This document shows positions 1 through 9,655 of a stretch of 64,000 nucleotides of DNA, in pieces. This DNA is from Lachnospiraceae bacterium (GTDB taxonomy: Bacteria > Bacillota > Clostridia > Lachnospirales > Lachnospiraceae). Under the pieces are notes generated by a model that searched no databases, was not told where the DNA came from, and was given only the letters and a program-made list of their open reading frames with translations. A program made the translations under genes and the position numbers. Position 1 is the first letter of the stretch; each line of letters begins with the position of its first letter. The DNA is taken from contig SVFH01000010.1 in assembly GCA_015056945.1 (NCBI GenBank), forward strand, positions 1 through 64,000, given 5' to 3'.

Positions 1-176
1 CCCTGCTCATTTTTTGAAAATTTGGTCGACAGGGTTTAGGTGGGTGTTTTTTGTTTTCGTGAAATAAATCAAAAATAAAAAGATTATTTATTTTATTTCA
101 CTTGACATCTCACCGCTGGACTTATTTTCATTTCCTTAAAGTAATACTTTTTCGACTTATATTGACATTTTACCAC
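1..176. other. Intergenic sequence, no gene recognised
   Basis: No open frame with a ribosome site is visible. The stretch is AT-rich and holds one 10-bp inverted repeat (arms 59-68 and 92-101, GTGAAATAAA and its complement) with a 23-base AT-rich centre. The first 40 bases could belong to the end of a feature outside the window, but nothing can be assigned. Confidence 0.5.
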
Positions 177-224
177 AAAAAAAGAGAGACAACATACTAA
201 TTTCGTATATTGTCTCTCTTTTTT
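177..224. terminator. Bidirectional rho-independent terminator after the MATE gene
   Basis: An inverted repeat pairs AAAGAGAGACAA with TTGTCTCTCTTT, flanked by an A-run on the left and a T-run on the right, so it can act on both strands. It lies about 20 bp past the stop codon of the minus-strand MATE exporter. Confidence 0.85.
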
Positions 225-245
225 ATATTAGGAAGGATTTAGAAA

Positions 246-1679
246 TTACGATGCATTACTGTTTAATAATGTATTTTTCTCTCTTACTGTCCCCTTCACT
301 TCCCGCTCTGTCGCACTTACAACGGCCTTTTCTCTCCACTTGCCGCTCTTATATCTGTATACACAAACAATTGCTGTGGTTACCCACGTTGCAAGTGTTG
401 TTACCCAGATTCCGTACGCTCCCAAAAAAGGAAGTCTTGTCAGAATCTGTGAATACCCCACACGACAGGCCACTTCTGTAATTCCGTTAATCATAGCAAA
501 TCCGGTGTCACCGCATCCGTTCAATGCAGCGCGGGGCACATAAATCATACCAAGTGCAAAATATCCGAGGCTGTTAATTCTAAGTGCTTTTACCGCAAGT
601 GATACTACCACATCTTCCGTCACAAAAATACGGATAATCTGCTCGCCAAACAAATATGCAATCGGAATCAGACTTAAACTGAAAACCAAGGCAAGCATCA
701 CAGATTTGCGATATCCGGCCTTCACACGATCATGTCTGCCTGCTCCGACATTCTGTCCGGCAAAAGTTGTAAGTGCAATTCCAAGGGAACCGTAAGGCTG
801 CTGTACCAACTGTTCAATACGGCCGATAATCGTGTAAGCTGAAACAACCGTTGCTCCAAATGTATTTACAACACCTTGTAATGCAATACAGGAAACTGCA
901 ATCATGGAATTCTGGAGCGCTACCGGAATACCGAGCTTATAAGACTGAAAAATGATGTCTTTCCTGGGAATCAAGTCTTTCATTCCAAGTCGAAAATATG
1001 ACACACGCAAACATGCATAAATCAGGCATGCAATTGCCGAAACATACTGTGCGATGATGGTTGCAAGCGCAACACCTACAACTCCCATATTAAAAGCTCT
1101 TACGAACAAAAGGTCCAATACTACATTAATAATACTTGATACAATCAGGAAATAAAGCGGTGTTTTGGAATCCCCCAATGCTCTTAAAATAGAAGCAACA
1201 CCATTATAAATCGCAATACCGATTAATCCGCAACAGGATACACGCATGTATGCAATGGAATCTTCAATCATCTCAGGCGGAGTTTTCAATAATCTCAAAA
1301 GAGAAGGTGCAAAAAGCATTGCAAGTAACCATACAATAATCGCTGCCGAAAGGAGAACATATACGGAATTGGCAATTGTTTCTTTCATTCTCTTCTCGTT
1401 GCCTGCACCATAATACTGGGATACGATGATTCCCACACCGGTTGCAAGCCCCATACAAACCGAGAAGAAAAGAAAACTTAAAGATCCGCATGCTCCAACC
1501 GCCCCAAGTGCAGTTGCACCGACATAACGACCTACAACAATACTATCTACCATATTATACATCTGCTGAAAAAGATTACCGAGCAACAACGGAATTGCAA
1601 ACCACACAAGATGTTTCAGCGGGCTGCCCACCGTCATATCAGTTGTATTCTTTCCTTTTTTTATTTCTACCGTACTCAT
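246..1679 (-). CDS. MATE family multidrug/Na+ efflux transporter
   Basis: A 477-residue polytopic inner-membrane protein with about 12 hydrophobic segments in two homologous halves, the usual MATE size and layout. The N-terminal segment SPLKHLVWFAIPLLLGNLFQ and the following QMYNMVDSIVVGRYVG are typical of the NorM/DinF superfamily, which exports cationic drugs or metabolites using Na+ or H+ gradients. Two in-frame ATG codons lie six bases apart. The ribosome site AGAAGGA (1686-1692) touches the first and is spaced 6 nt from the second, so I start at 1679. The gene is divergent from the AraC regulator, with about 180 bp between them, so shared control is possible. The substrate cannot be read from sequence. 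Confidence 0.93.
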   Translation of the reverse strand: MSTVEIKKGKNTTDMTVGSPLKHLVWFAIPLLLGNLFQQMYNMVDSIVVGRYVGATALGAVGACGSLSFLFFSVCMGLATGVGIIVSQYYGAGNEKRMKETIANSVYVLLSAAIIVWLLAMLFAPSLLRLLKTPPEMIEDSIAYMRVSCCGLIGIAIYNGVASILRALGDSKTPLYFLIVSSIINVVLDLLFVRAFNMGVVGVALATIIAQYVSAIACLIYACLRVSYFRLGMKDLIPRKDIIFQSYKLGIPVALQNSMIAVSCIALQGVVNTFGATVVSAYTIIGRIEQLVQQPYGSLGIALTTFAGQNVGAGRHDRVKAGYRKSVMLALVFSLSLIPIAYLFGEQIIRIFVTEDVVVSLAVKALRINSLGYFALGMIYVPRAALNGCGDTGFAMINGITEVACRVGYSQILTRLPFLGAYGIWVTTLATWVTTAIVCVYRYKSGKWREKAVVSATEREVKGTVREKNTLLNSNAS

Positions 1680-1726
1680 ATACATTCCTTCTTTCCCAAA
1701 CGCTCTACTTCACTTCTTTTGTTTGC

Positions 1727-1787
1727 ATTATAATCAATTTTTGCGGACCCTTCTACCCATTTTCTGCCTATTATTGCCCATTTTTTG
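1727..1787. promoter_or_regulatory. Divergent MATE/araC control region with direct repeats
   Basis: The minus strand carries a TATAAT -10 hexamer (1727-1732) before the MATE gene, but its -35 is poor. Two direct repeats, CCCATTTTCTG (1756-1766) and CCCATTTTTTG (1777-1787), start exactly 21 bp apart, or two helical turns. AraC-family proteins often bind such half-sites. Operator function is inferred. Confidence 0.4.
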
Positions 1788-1858
1788 TTCTGAAAGCACT
1801 TTTTTTCCTTGCTTCGCACCTCATTTTTCTATAAAATAAACATAGGGAGGGTTAATCT

Positions 1859-2722
1859 ATGAGCACACCAACATATGAAAACAGACGCTTTACGGATCCG
1901 ATTAATACCATTGAAGAAAAATATTATCCGGCACAGTTTCCGAACCACTGGCACAACTATGTGGAAGTGGTTTTTTGCAATGCCAAAGCAGAAACAGACA
2001 TAACCGCCGGGATACAAATTAATTTGGATTCCTATCTCCTTCATCCGGGTGATATTGTTTTTATCTGGCCCGGTGAATTGCACAGTATCGAAAACAATTC
2101 CGGACATGCTCTTTGCGCATTACAGTTTCATTCCGATATCATTACCGAGTTGCCTGATTTCCGCTCTTATCAGGCCTTATTCCGTCGTGTAAGACATCTT
2201 AAAGCAAATGAACAGCCCGACCTTTCTAACACGCTGAAAACAGCGATTCTCCATATGATAAACATACGTCGTAACAATACAAATTTCGGCGGGGTAGAAA
2301 ACCTGATTACCCTTTATGAAATGTTCATCTGCCTCTCCACACATATTAATGATCTTGTCATGGAAAATATGAATCATTCCGCAGAACTCTCATTAACCAT
2401 CGAGAAAATTTATGATTCTTGTCTCTACATCCAGGAGAACTGCACAAACGAACTTTCCTTAGAAGATGTAGCAAATCAGGCCGGTTTCAGTCCGTTTTAC
2501 TTTTCTCGCATTTTCAAGAATGCGACCTCTTATCCTTTTACGGAATATTTAAATCTTCAACGGGTGAAACATGCACAATCCCTGCTTGCCGAATCCGAAT
2601 TATCCATCACAGAAATCTGTTATCAGTCAGGTTTCAAAAGCAGTTCTACTTTTAACCGCGTTTTCCGTCAGTTTCGCGGAATTGCGCCCTCGGAATACAG
2701 GAAATACTACTCTTCCACCTAA
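1859..2722 (+). CDS. AraC family transcriptional regulator
   Basis: A 287-residue cytoplasmic DNA-binding regulator. Residues about 1-150 form an AraC-type cupin sensing domain (note NHWHNYVEVVFC and LHPGDIVFIWPGELHSI). Residues about 185-285 hold two helix-turn-helix motifs, with the usual signatures LEDVANQAGFSPFYFSRIFK and GFKSSSTFNRVFRQFRGIAPSEYR. A GGGAGGG ribosome site at 1844-1850 supports the ATG at 1859. The cellobiose phosphorylase gene starts 193 bp downstream on the same strand with its own promoter, so this regulator most likely controls that gene in response to a sugar, perhaps also the divergent exporter. The ligand is not known. Confidence 0.92.
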   Translation: MSTPTYENRRFTDPINTIEEKYYPAQFPNHWHNYVEVVFCNAKAETDITAGIQINLDSYLLHPGDIVFIWPGELHSIENNSGHALCALQFHSDIITELPDFRSYQALFRRVRHLKANEQPDLSNTLKTAILHMINIRRNNTNFGGVENLITLYEMFICLSTHINDLVMENMNHSAELSLTIEKIYDSCLYIQENCTNELSLEDVANQAGFSPFYFSRIFKNATSYPFTEYLNLQRVKHAQSLLAESELSITEICYQSGFKSSSTFNRVFRQFRGIAPSEYRKYYSST

Positions 2723-2812
2723 AGCTTTTCATTATTTTTTCATTTCGTGTTCGTGCACATAATAGGAAAAAGTCAAATATTCAAAATTTTTGCAGCCAAG
2801 TGGAAAACAGCC

Positions 2813-2879
2813 TTGTTTTTCTAAAACATCTTATTGTATAATTACGTCAAGCAAATGATTTTTTTCTGTAAAATCATTT
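2813..2879 (+). promoter_or_regulatory. Promoter and leader palindrome of cellobiose phosphorylase
   Basis: A TTGTTT -35 (2813-2818) and a TATAAT -10 (2837-2842) are 18 bp apart. Just downstream an inverted repeat, AAATGATTTT (2853-2862) with AAAATCATTT (2870-2879), falls in the expected start or early leader, where it could be an operator or an mRNA hairpin. The ribosome site AAGGAG is at 2903-2908. Confidence 0.6.
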
Positions 2880-2915
2880 TAATAAAACACACTATTTTTT
2901 TTAAGGAGAAAGCAT

Positions 2916-5351
2916 ATGAAATTCGGTTATTTTGATGACGCAAATCAGGAATATGTCATTACCACCCCGAAGACTCCGCTTCCTTGGATTAATTACCTTG
3001 GATGCAACGAGTTCTTCTCATTGATTTCCAACACTTGTGGCGGATATACCTTTTACAAGGACGCTAAGTTATTGCGTTTGACCCGTTATCGCTACAACGA
3101 TGTTCCGTATGACTGCAACGGTAAATACTTCTATATTAAAGACGGAGATACAATTTGGAATCCCGGATGGCAGCCCACCAAGACAGATTTGGATTCTTAT
3201 GAATGCCGTCACGGTATCGGTTACAGCCGCTTTAACGGCAGCAAGAATGGTGTAAATGCTTCTGTATTAACATTCGTTCCGATGAATGACAATTGTGAAG
3301 TAAGCAAAATCACTTTAACAAATAATACCGATGCGAAGAAAGATATCCAGCTTTATTCATATGTAGAATGGTGTCTGTGGAATGCTGATGATGACTCTCG
3401 TAACTTCCAGAGAAACTTAAGCACCGGCGAAGTAGAAGTAATTGATTCAACCATCTACCACAAGACCGAATACAGAGAGCGTAGAAATCATTATGCAATT
3501 TATTCCGTAAATACCAAAGTGGACGGATTTGATACAATCCGCGAATCCTTCATCGGTACCTATAACGGCGCTGACAAGCCTGAAGCAATCTTAAACGGCG
3601 GATGCACAGGTTCTGTTGCAAGCGGTTGGGCTCCTATCGCAGCTCATCAGATTAATGTTTCTCTTAACGCAGGTGAGAGCAAATCTTTCATCTTCGTTCT
3701 CGGCTACTGCGAAAATCCGAATGAAGACAAGTGGGAATCTGCAGGTGTGGTTAACAAAGCACCCGCAAAGGAAATGCTTGCTAAATATCAGACAGAAGAA
3801 AGCTTCGACAAAGCATTCGAGGAATTAAATACATACTGGAAAGCACTACTGGCTAAGTACACCGTAGAATCTTCCAATGATAAGGTTAACAGAATGGTTA
3901 ACATCTGGAACCAGTATCAGTGTATGGTTACCTTTAACATGAGCCGTTCTGCTTCTTATTATGAATCAGGTATCGGCCGTGGAATGGGCTTCCGTGACTC
4001 TTGTCAGGACCTTTTGGGCTTTGTACATCTTATTCCCGATCGTGCAAGAGAACGTATTATTGACATCGCGTCCACACAGTTTGAAGACGGTAGTGCATAC
4101 CATCAGTATCAACCACTTACCAAAAAAGGAAACTCTGATATCGGTAGCGGTTTCAATGATGACCCGTTATGGTTAATTGCAGGAACCAGTGCATATGTAC
4201 GTGAAACAGGTGATACTTCCATTCTTACAGAAAGTGTTCCTTACGATAATGACTGGACCAAAGCAACAACTCTTATGGGCCACTTAAAGAGATCTTTCGA
4301 TTACATCGTTACACACAAAGGACCTCACAACCTGCCTTTAATCGGACGTGCTGACTGGAATGACTGCCTTAACTTAAACTGCTTCTCAGAGCATCCCGGC
4401 GAATCCTTCCAGACTTTCGGTCCCAGTGAAGGTCCCGTTGCAGAATCCGTATTCATTGGCGGTATGTTTGTTAAATATGGTCAGGAATACGCAGAACTTT
4501 GCCGTTTAATGGGCGATGATACAGAAGCTGATTACGCAATGGAAGAAGTTGCCAAAATGAATGAAGCTGTCCTGAAAGACGGTTGGGACGGAGACTGGTT
4601 TGTTCGTGCATACGATGCTTACAGCAATAAGATTGGTAGCAAGGAATGCGAAGAAGGTCAGATATATATTGAATCTCAAGGTTTCTGTGTTCTTGCAGGA
4701 ATTGGTGTTGAAGAAGGCCTTGCCGAAAAAGCACTCAATAGTGTAAAAGAAAAGCTTGATACAAAATACGGTATCATGATTCTTCAGCCGGCTTACACCA
4801 AATACCACTTAGAACTCGGTGAAGTTTCCTCTTATCCGCCCGGATACAAGGAGAATGCAGGTATCTTCTGCCATAACAACCCTTGGGTTTCCATTGCCGA
4901 AACAGTAATCGGTCGTGGTGACAGAGCTTTTGAAATTTATAAGAAGACCTGTCCTGCTTATACAGAGGAAATCAGTGAAATTCACAGAACAGAACCCTAT
5001 GTTTATTCACAGATGATTGCCGGCGCTGATGCTAAATACCATGGTGAAGCAAAGAACAGCTGGTTAACAGGTACTGCTGCTTGGACTTTTGTTAATATTT
5101 CACAGTATATCCTCGGTGTATATCCTACACACACAGGACTTTCTGTAAATCCTTGTGTACCGAAAGATTTCGGCGATTTCAAGATTACAAGACAGTTCCG
5201 TGAAGGTATTTATAACATTGAAGTTAAGAACCCGAACAACGTAGAAAAGGGTGTTGTAAGTATGACTGTTGACGGTGTTGCTGTTGATGGCTGCATCATT
5301 CCCTACGAAAAGGGCAAAACAACATACAATGTAGTAATCACAATGGGTTAA
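2916..5351 (+). CDS. cbp: Cellobiose phosphorylase (GH94)
   Basis: An 811-residue cytoplasmic enzyme, the normal length for GH94 cellobiose phosphorylases. It splits cellobiose with phosphate to alpha-glucose-1-phosphate and glucose, saving one ATP per disaccharide. The N-terminal beta-sandwich (about 1-290) begins [15 protein letters not shown]; a helical (alpha/alpha)6 barrel follows. The motif [12 protein letters not shown] near residues 477-488 holds Asp480 and Asp483 in the region of the family's catalytic acid, and [19 protein letters not shown] is the conserved sugar/phosphate-site segment. There is no signal peptide. An AAGGAG site lies 7 nt before the ATG. It follows an AraC regulator and ends in a strong terminator. 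Cellobiose would come from the GH9 cellulase at 46-49 kb. Cellodextrin phosphorylase is an alternative, but the length and motifs favour the disaccharide enzyme. Confidence 0.93.
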   Translation: MKFGYFDDANQEYVITTPKTPLPWINYLGCNEFFSLISNTCGGYTFYKDAKLLRLTRYRYNDVPYDCNGKYFYIKDGDTIWNPGWQPTKTDLDSYECRHGIGYSRFNGSKNGVNASVLTFVPMNDNCEVSKITLTNNTDAKKDIQLYSYVEWCLWNADDDSRNFQRNLSTGEVEVIDSTIYHKTEYRERRNHYAIYSVNTKVDGFDTIRESFIGTYNGADKPEAILNGGCTGSVASGWAPIAAHQINVSLNAGESKSFIFVLGYCENPNEDKWESAGVVNKAPAKEMLAKYQTEESFDKAFEELNTYWKALLAKYTVESSNDKVNRMVNIWNQYQCMVTFNMSRSASYYESGIGRGMGFRDSCQDLLGFVHLIPDRARERIIDIASTQFEDGSAYHQYQPLTKKGNSDIGSGFNDDPLWLIAGTSAYVRETGDTSILTESVPYDNDWTKATTLMGHLKRSFDYIVTHKGPHNLPLIGRADWNDCLNLNCFSEHPGESFQTFGPSEGPVAESVFIGGMFVKYGQEYAELCRLMGDDTEADYAMEEVAKMNEAVLKDGWDGDWFVRAYDAYSNKIGSKECEEGQIYIESQGFCVLAGIGVEEGLAEKALNSVKEKLDTKYGIMILQPAYTKYHLELGEVSSYPPGYKENAGIFCHNNPWVSIAETVIGRGDRAFEIYKKTCPAYTEEISEIHRTEPYVYSQMIAGADAKYHGEAKNSWLTGTAAWTFVNISQYILGVYPTHTGLSVNPCVPKDFGDFKITRQFREGIYNIEVKNPNNVEKGVVSMTVDGVAVDGCIIPYEKGKTTYNVVITMG

Positions 5352-5373
5352 AAATCAATCCTTCCCATAAAAG

Positions 5374-5393
5374 CATAGGAATTCTTTCCTATG
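5374..5393. repeat. Palindrome with CATAGGAA / TTCCTATG core, copy 1
   Basis: CATAGGAA (5374-5381) and TTCCTATG (5386-5393) are separated by four bases, 22 bp after the cbp stop codon. The same 8-bp arms recur in the palindromes at 17464-17498 and 63666-63698. It is not followed by a T-run, so it is separate from the terminator downstream. Confidence 0.75.
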
Positions 5394-5406
5394 AAAGAAG
5401 TTCAAT

Positions 5407-5453
5407 AAAACAGCCACATCTTTGTAATATTTACATCGATGTGGCTGTTTTTA
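5407..5453. terminator. Bidirectional terminator between convergent genes
   Basis: A 14-bp stem pairs AAAACAGCCACATC (5407-5420) with GATGTGGCTGTTTT (5438-5451), with A and T runs on the two sides. It serves cbp on the plus strand and the xylanase/deacetylase gene on the minus strand. Confidence 0.9.
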
Positions 5454-5492
5454 GCTTTGATTGATTAAGGAATTTTTGTCTTTATTCAGTTT

Positions 5493-8339
5493 TTATTTTG
5501 CAGTAGTCCAGATTTTGTATTCCTGATTCGGATCGATGCCCTTATACTCGAATAACTGGCTTACTGTTACGAATGTATAGCCCTGGCTCTTTAAGTTCTG
5601 GATGATGGAAGGAAGCGCCTGAACTGTCTGGCTGTTTCCCTGGAAGTCATGCATCAGAATAATAGAACCATCCTGTACATTGTTTACTACATTACTTACT
5701 CTCTGATTAGCATTTACATTACTATCATAATCTTTAGAATCAATACCCTGGATAAACGGCATATCAATGTTCTGATACATTGTATTGCTTGTTGCAAGAT
5801 AAGGCGGTCTAAAGAACTTCGGTGTAACACCTACTGTATTCTCAATTGCTGATGATGTCCAGTTAATCTGATTCTTAACATCATTTGCACTCATACCACT
5901 CATATCACGGTGATTGTAGGAATGATTTGCTAACTCACATCCCATGTTCACCTGTCTCTGCATCGTAGACATGGTAGAAGAATTTACCTGCTCTCCGATT
6001 AAGAAGAAAGTTGCAACAATGCCTTCTCTTTCTAAGATATCAAGTACGTCATTTGTTGTCGATGTAGGACCATCGTCAAATGTCAATGCAACAATCTTAC
6101 CACCATTGTATCCGTTATTATTTCCTGCATTGTTGTTACCATTATTTCCGGTATTAGAATTATTATTGCTTGACTCTCCGCCAATCTGAATATAATCAAC
6201 AAATGCATCCCAGTTACCATCATCTGCAGTTACAACAAGTTCTACTTCCTGTCTGCCGGTTCCTGTATTAACGTTTTCAATTGTATAATCTGCTATATTT
6301 GCATCACCATAATAGAAAGTTCCTTTGGTCTGGCCGCCGATTTTCAAATCAACTCTTGCCATATTATCGCCATTAGAAGCACCTCTTAAGGTAATGTTAT
6401 TTGTAGCATTGGTAAAATTATAGTTAAACTTAAGGGAATCGTTATTTGCGTAAAGCGCAACACCGCTGAACGGTGAGGAAATATTTCCTGTATACTGGCC
6501 ACCCTTTGTCATGCTTTCGCATTCTACTTTGTTGTTTCCAATATTCTCTGTATTTCCACCCTGGTTTCCACCTGTGTTTCCACCCTGGTTTCCGCCTGTG
6601 TTGCCCTGATCATTTCCGCCGGCATTTCCGCCCTGGTTTCCACCTGTGTTTCCACCTGTGTTTCCGCCCTGGTTTCCACCTGTGTTGCCCTGATCATTTC
6701 CGCCGGCAACACCGCCGTTAATTGTAAGGGAATCAATAAATGCATCCCAGTTACCATCATCTGCGGTTACAACAAGCTCTACCTTCTTATTGCCTGTTCC
6801 GGTATAAACATCTTCAATTGCATACTCCGCAATATTGGCATCACCATAGTAGAAAGTTCCTTTGGTTTCACCGTCAATCTTAAGATCAACTCTGGCCATA
6901 TTGTCGCCGTTGGATGCACCCTTTAAAACAAATGTACTTGTAGCACTTGTAAAATTCTGTGTTGTTGATACAGCATCATCATTTGCGTACAAAGCAACAC
7001 CATTGAAAGGTGAAGAAATGTTTCCGGTATATTGTCCGCTCTTTGTCATATCTTCACACTCAATTGTTGCAGAGCCACCACTCTGGTTTCCACCCTGATT
7101 TCCACCTTGGTTTCCACCCTGATTTCCACCTTGGTTTCCACCCTGATTTCCACCTTGGTTTCCGCCCTGATTTCCACCCTGGTTTCCGCCACCAACACCA
7201 TCGCCGGCAATAATAAGTGCATCACAATAGGTATCCCATGTGCCATCATCGCCGCTTACTTTTATTTCAATCTTCTGGTTACCGGTACCGTGTGATACAT
7301 TCTTTAATGTATATTCTGCATGATTTGCATCACCAAAATAGAATGTACCTTTGTTTTCACCACCGATATAAAGATCTGCTCTTGCGAGATTGTCACCATC
7401 AGACGCACCGCTTAAGGTAAAGTCATGTGTTCCGCTGGTGAAATTCTGCGTATATGATACAGATTCATCATCCGCATACAATGCAACACCGTTAAAAGGT
7501 GAAGAGATTGTTCCTGCATACTGACCTGAAACTGTCATATTTTCACATTCAATTCTTGTTCCCTGTGCTGTTCCGGGAGCTGCACTGTTGTTGTCTCCTG
7601 AAGAACCGCCACCATTATTGCCACCGCCTGAACCGATGCTTCCGCCAATACTTAATTCGTTCTTGTAAACATCTGCCCAACCGCTGCTCTGATAACCTTC
7701 AACATTGAATGCTACTTCGTAAATGTTACCCATCTTCATTCCCATTCTTTCCCAAGCCTGGAAATGTTCTGAAACAGAAATAGTTCCGCTGTTTCTCTTT
7801 GAAGTACGTACACTCCAATACTGCTGGAAGGTTGTGTTTCCGTCGATAGAAGGCTGATTTACACGGGTTGTTTCGTATACATCATAAGTACCGCCATCAA
7901 CAGTAATGGTTCCTTTGGACTGTGCTCCGGGGGGACGCCATGAACCCCAGCTCTCTACGATGTAATACTCTACGAGAGGGTTTCTGGTCCAACCGTAAAC
8001 ACATAAGTAAGAGTTTCCGTTCGGCTGATAATCAACACCAAAGTTGATTGTCATGTTTCCGATCTGCTGATAAGTCTGTGTGCAGTCGAATTTTTTACCT
8101 TTTCTAAAGAGGACATTTCCAATGTTTTCCCACCAACACTCGAAATTTCCGCCACCTTTGATGGTCATGCTTGTGCTACCGTAATCTTTCCAGAGCTCAT
8201 AGTCAAAACCATCTTCGTTACCTGTCTTGTTATCGTAAAATGTTTGCGCCGCTTGGACATTTAATGCGGGGATTACAAGCTGCAAACATAATGCGAGCGT
8301 CAAGACTACCGCTTTCACTTTTCGATTTAGCTTTTTCAC
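5493..8339 (-). CDS. Secreted GH11 xylanase with three CBM36 modules and a CE4 deacetylase
   Basis: A 948-residue secreted enzyme acting on acetylated xylan. A signal peptide covers about residues 1-31. A GH11 endo-beta-1,4-xylanase domain (about 32-233) has nucleophile Glu124 in [10 protein letters not shown] and acid/base Glu214 in NVEGYQSSG. Three CBM36 xylan-binding modules (about 262-378, 424-542, 603-721) share the phrase [11 protein letters not shown] or close variants. Gly-Asn-Gln/Thr-rich linkers separate them. A C-terminal NodB/CE4 domain (about 748-935) carries TFDDGP (Asp755/Asp756), HSYNH (806-810), RPPY and LMHD, so the metal site looks complete and acetylxylan esterase activity is likely. 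The start is GTG at 8339, chosen because AAAGGAGGT lies 7 nt upstream. The GH11-CBM36-NodB order matches xylanases known from Pseudobutyrivibrio. Confidence 0.94.
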   Translation of the reverse strand: MKKLNRKVKAVVLTLALCLQLVIPALNVQAAQTFYDNKTGNEDGFDYELWKDYGSTSMTIKGGGNFECWWENIGNVLFRKGKKFDCTQTYQQIGNMTINFGVDYQPNGNSYLCVYGWTRNPLVEYYIVESWGSWRPPGAQSKGTITVDGGTYDVYETTRVNQPSIDGNTTFQQYWSVRTSKRNSGTISVSEHFQAWERMGMKMGNIYEVAFNVEGYQSSGWADVYKNELSIGGSIGSGGGNNGGGSSGDNNSAAPGTAQGTRIECENMTVSGQYAGTISSPFNGVALYADDESVSYTQNFTSGTHDFTLSGASDGDNLARADLYIGGENKGTFYFGDANHAEYTLKNVSHGTGNQKIEIKVSGDDGTWDTYCDALIIAGDGVGGGNQGGNQGGNQGGNQGGNQGGNQGGNQGGNQGGNQSGGSATIECEDMTKSGQYTGNISSPFNGVALYANDDAVSTTQNFTSATSTFVLKGASNGDNMARVDLKIDGETKGTFYYGDANIAEYAIEDVYTGTGNKKVELVVTADDGNWDAFIDSLTINGGVAGGNDQGNTGGNQGGNTGGNTGGNQGGNAGGNDQGNTGGNQGGNTGGNQGGNTENIGNNKVECESMTKGGQYTGNISSPFSGVALYANNDSLKFNYNFTNATNNITLRGASNGDNMARVDLKIGGQTKGTFYYGDANIADYTIENVNTGTGRQEVELVVTADDGNWDAFVDYIQIGGESSNNNSNTGNNGNNNAGNNNGYNGGKIVALTFDDGPTSTTNDVLDILEREGIVATFFLIGEQVNSSTMSTMQRQVNMGCELANHSYNHRDMSGMSANDVKNQINWTSSAIENTVGVTPKFFRPPYLATSNTMYQNIDMPFIQGIDSKDYDSNVNANQRVSNVVNNVQDGSIILMHDFQGNSQTVQALPSIIQNLKSQGYTFVTVSQLFEYKGIDPNQEYKIWTTAK
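6556..6712 (-). repeat. Second Gly/Asn-rich linker repeat of the xylanase
   Basis: Imperfect 12-bp units encode GGNT, GGNQ and GGND repeats (about residues 544-597). They form the flexible linker between the second and third CBM36 modules. The copies are degenerate, and the array includes a longer internal duplication around the two [19 protein letters not shown] blocks. Confidence 0.8.
7078..7190 (-). repeat. First linker repeat of the xylanase, tandem GGNQ units
   Basis: About nine tandem 12-bp units encode GGNQ (about residues 383-419), alternating two codon versions so that the DNA repeats with a 24-bp period. Such arrays can change length by slippage. The unit joins the first and second CBM36 modules. 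Confidence 0.85.
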
Positions 8340-8714
8340 TGCTTTTTACCTCCTTTATGGTCAAAAGAATATCACATCTCTGTCTTTTTTTATATAGTAT
8401 TTGTAAATGATAATTTTATGTCTTTTTTGTTAAAAGTGTTCAAAGATTATTAACAATTTGGTATTTATTACAGAAAATCAACTTCTTTTTTCAGTAATAA
8501 GTCCCAGTGGTCACAAAATCCTGATATAAATTATATGAATTTTACACAATTGCGACTTGATAGCACGAAAAAAGCATATAAACCTTGCTTTTTTCACCAA
8601 AACATCTCATATTTACATCTTTCTGCAATCTGTTATTTTCTCTATAGCATTTCAAAGAAAAATGTAATATACTAATATAGTGAAATTTATATATAGAAAA
8701 TGGAGACAAAAAAT
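8340..8714. other. Divergent intergenic region with an orphan terminator-like hairpin
   Basis: No protein gene is visible. A candidate plus-strand promoter for cysteine synthase is TTTCAA (8650-8655), 17 bp, TAATAT (8673-8678). At 8567-8595 a 9-bp stem, GAAAAAAGC with GCTTTTTTC, ends in a T-run like a terminator, yet no gene on the plus strand ends here. It may end a short RNA or insulate the two divergent genes. Confidence 0.45.
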
Positions 8715-9617
8715 ATGTACTTCTCAAATGTATTGGATTTAATCGGAAATACTCCTCTTTTATCTTTAAAAGAGTCAACCGGTCTGAATATTTTTGCCAA
8801 GGCGGAATTCTTGAATCCGGGCGGAAGCATCAAAGACCGTATTGCAAAGAATATGCTTGACGAAGCCGAAAAGAGCGGCAAATTGAAACCCGGCATGACA
8901 ATCATTGAACCCACCTCCGGTAACACCGGAATCGGGCTTGCACTCTGCGGTATCAGAAAAGGATATCCGGTCATCATTGTAATGCCGGAAAATATGAGCG
9001 AAGAAAGAAAAAAAATCATTCGTGCATTAGGTGCGGAATTGGTATTGACCCCTGCTGAATTAAGCATTGGTGGTTCGGTAAATGAAGCTGTCCGTATTGC
9101 TTCTTCTTCTGATAAATATTTCGTTCCCCAACAGTTCCAGAATCCTGCCAATCCTGACATTCATTACAAAACAACAGCAGTGGAACTTTGTGAACAGTTA
9201 GGACAAAAAATTGACATCTACGTTTCCGGCATCGGAAGCGGCGGAACATTACAAGGTGTCTCCAAATATTTATTAGAAAAGAATCCTGATACGAAGATTG
9301 TTGCGGTAGAACCCAAAAATGTTTCCGCATTGCTCGGTCACGAACCCGGACTTCATCAAATCCAGGGAATCGGTGATGGTTTTGTTCCCGACATTCTTGA
9401 TGTTTCCATTATCAATGATATTGTGGAAGTAACTGATGAAGATGCCATCGAGACGGCCAGAGAACTTGCCAGAATCCAAGGTCTCCTTTGCGGAACATCT
9501 TCCGGTGCAAATGTATGGGCCGCAAAGAAAATGGCAGAAAAATACGGCAAAGACAAAGTCATTGCTACCATTCTGCCTGATAGAGTGGAACGATATTTCA
9601 GTACATCTTTAATCTAG
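8715..9617 (+). CDS. cysK: Cysteine synthase (O-acetylserine sulfhydrylase)
   Basis: A PLP enzyme of about 300 residues, the usual size, making L-cysteine from O-acetylserine and sulfide in the cytoplasm. The PLP lysine lies in NPGGSIKDR, the substrate/phosphate loops are EPTSGNTGIGLA and SGIGSGGTLQG, and the end GLLCGTSSGAN plus TILPDRVERYFST is typical of CysK. An upstream ATG at 8700 has no ribosome site. GGAG at 8702-8705 sits 9 nt before the ATG at 8715, so I use the latter. The gene is alone between a divergent xylanase and a terminator. CysM-type or cystathionine synthase relatives are possible, but the C-terminal motif favours cysteine synthase. Confidence 0.93.
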   Translation: MYFSNVLDLIGNTPLLSLKESTGLNIFAKAEFLNPGGSIKDRIAKNMLDEAEKSGKLKPGMTIIEPTSGNTGIGLALCGIRKGYPVIIVMPENMSEERKKIIRALGAELVLTPAELSIGGSVNEAVRIASSSDKYFVPQQFQNPANPDIHYKTTAVELCEQLGQKIDIYVSGIGSGGTLQGVSKYLLEKNPDTKIVAVEPKNVSALLGHEPGLHQIQGIGDGFVPDILDVSIINDIVEVTDEDAIETARELARIQGLLCGTSSGANVWAAKKMAEKYGKDKVIATILPDRVERYFSTSLI

Positions 9618-9619
9618 AG

Positions 9620-9655
9620 AAAAGAAAAGAGCCGTCAAGGCTCTTTTCTTTTCTT
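9620..9655. terminator. Terminator between cysK and the lipoprotein gene
   Basis: AAAGAAAAGAGCC pairs with GGCTCTTTTCTTT around a short loop and ends in a T-rich tract. It overlaps the first base of the stop codon of the convergent minus-strand gene and can work in both directions. Confidence 0.85.

Noticed and set aside
1442-1834. 130-codon plus-strand frame over the 5' end of the MATE gene
   Set aside because: It is antisense to a clear transporter gene and its product has no recognisable domain.
7010-7213. Repeat-rich plus-strand frames and a CRISPR-like look at 7078-7190
   Set aside because: The units are 12 bp and contiguous, with no spacers, and they code in frame for a GGNQ linker on the minus strand.
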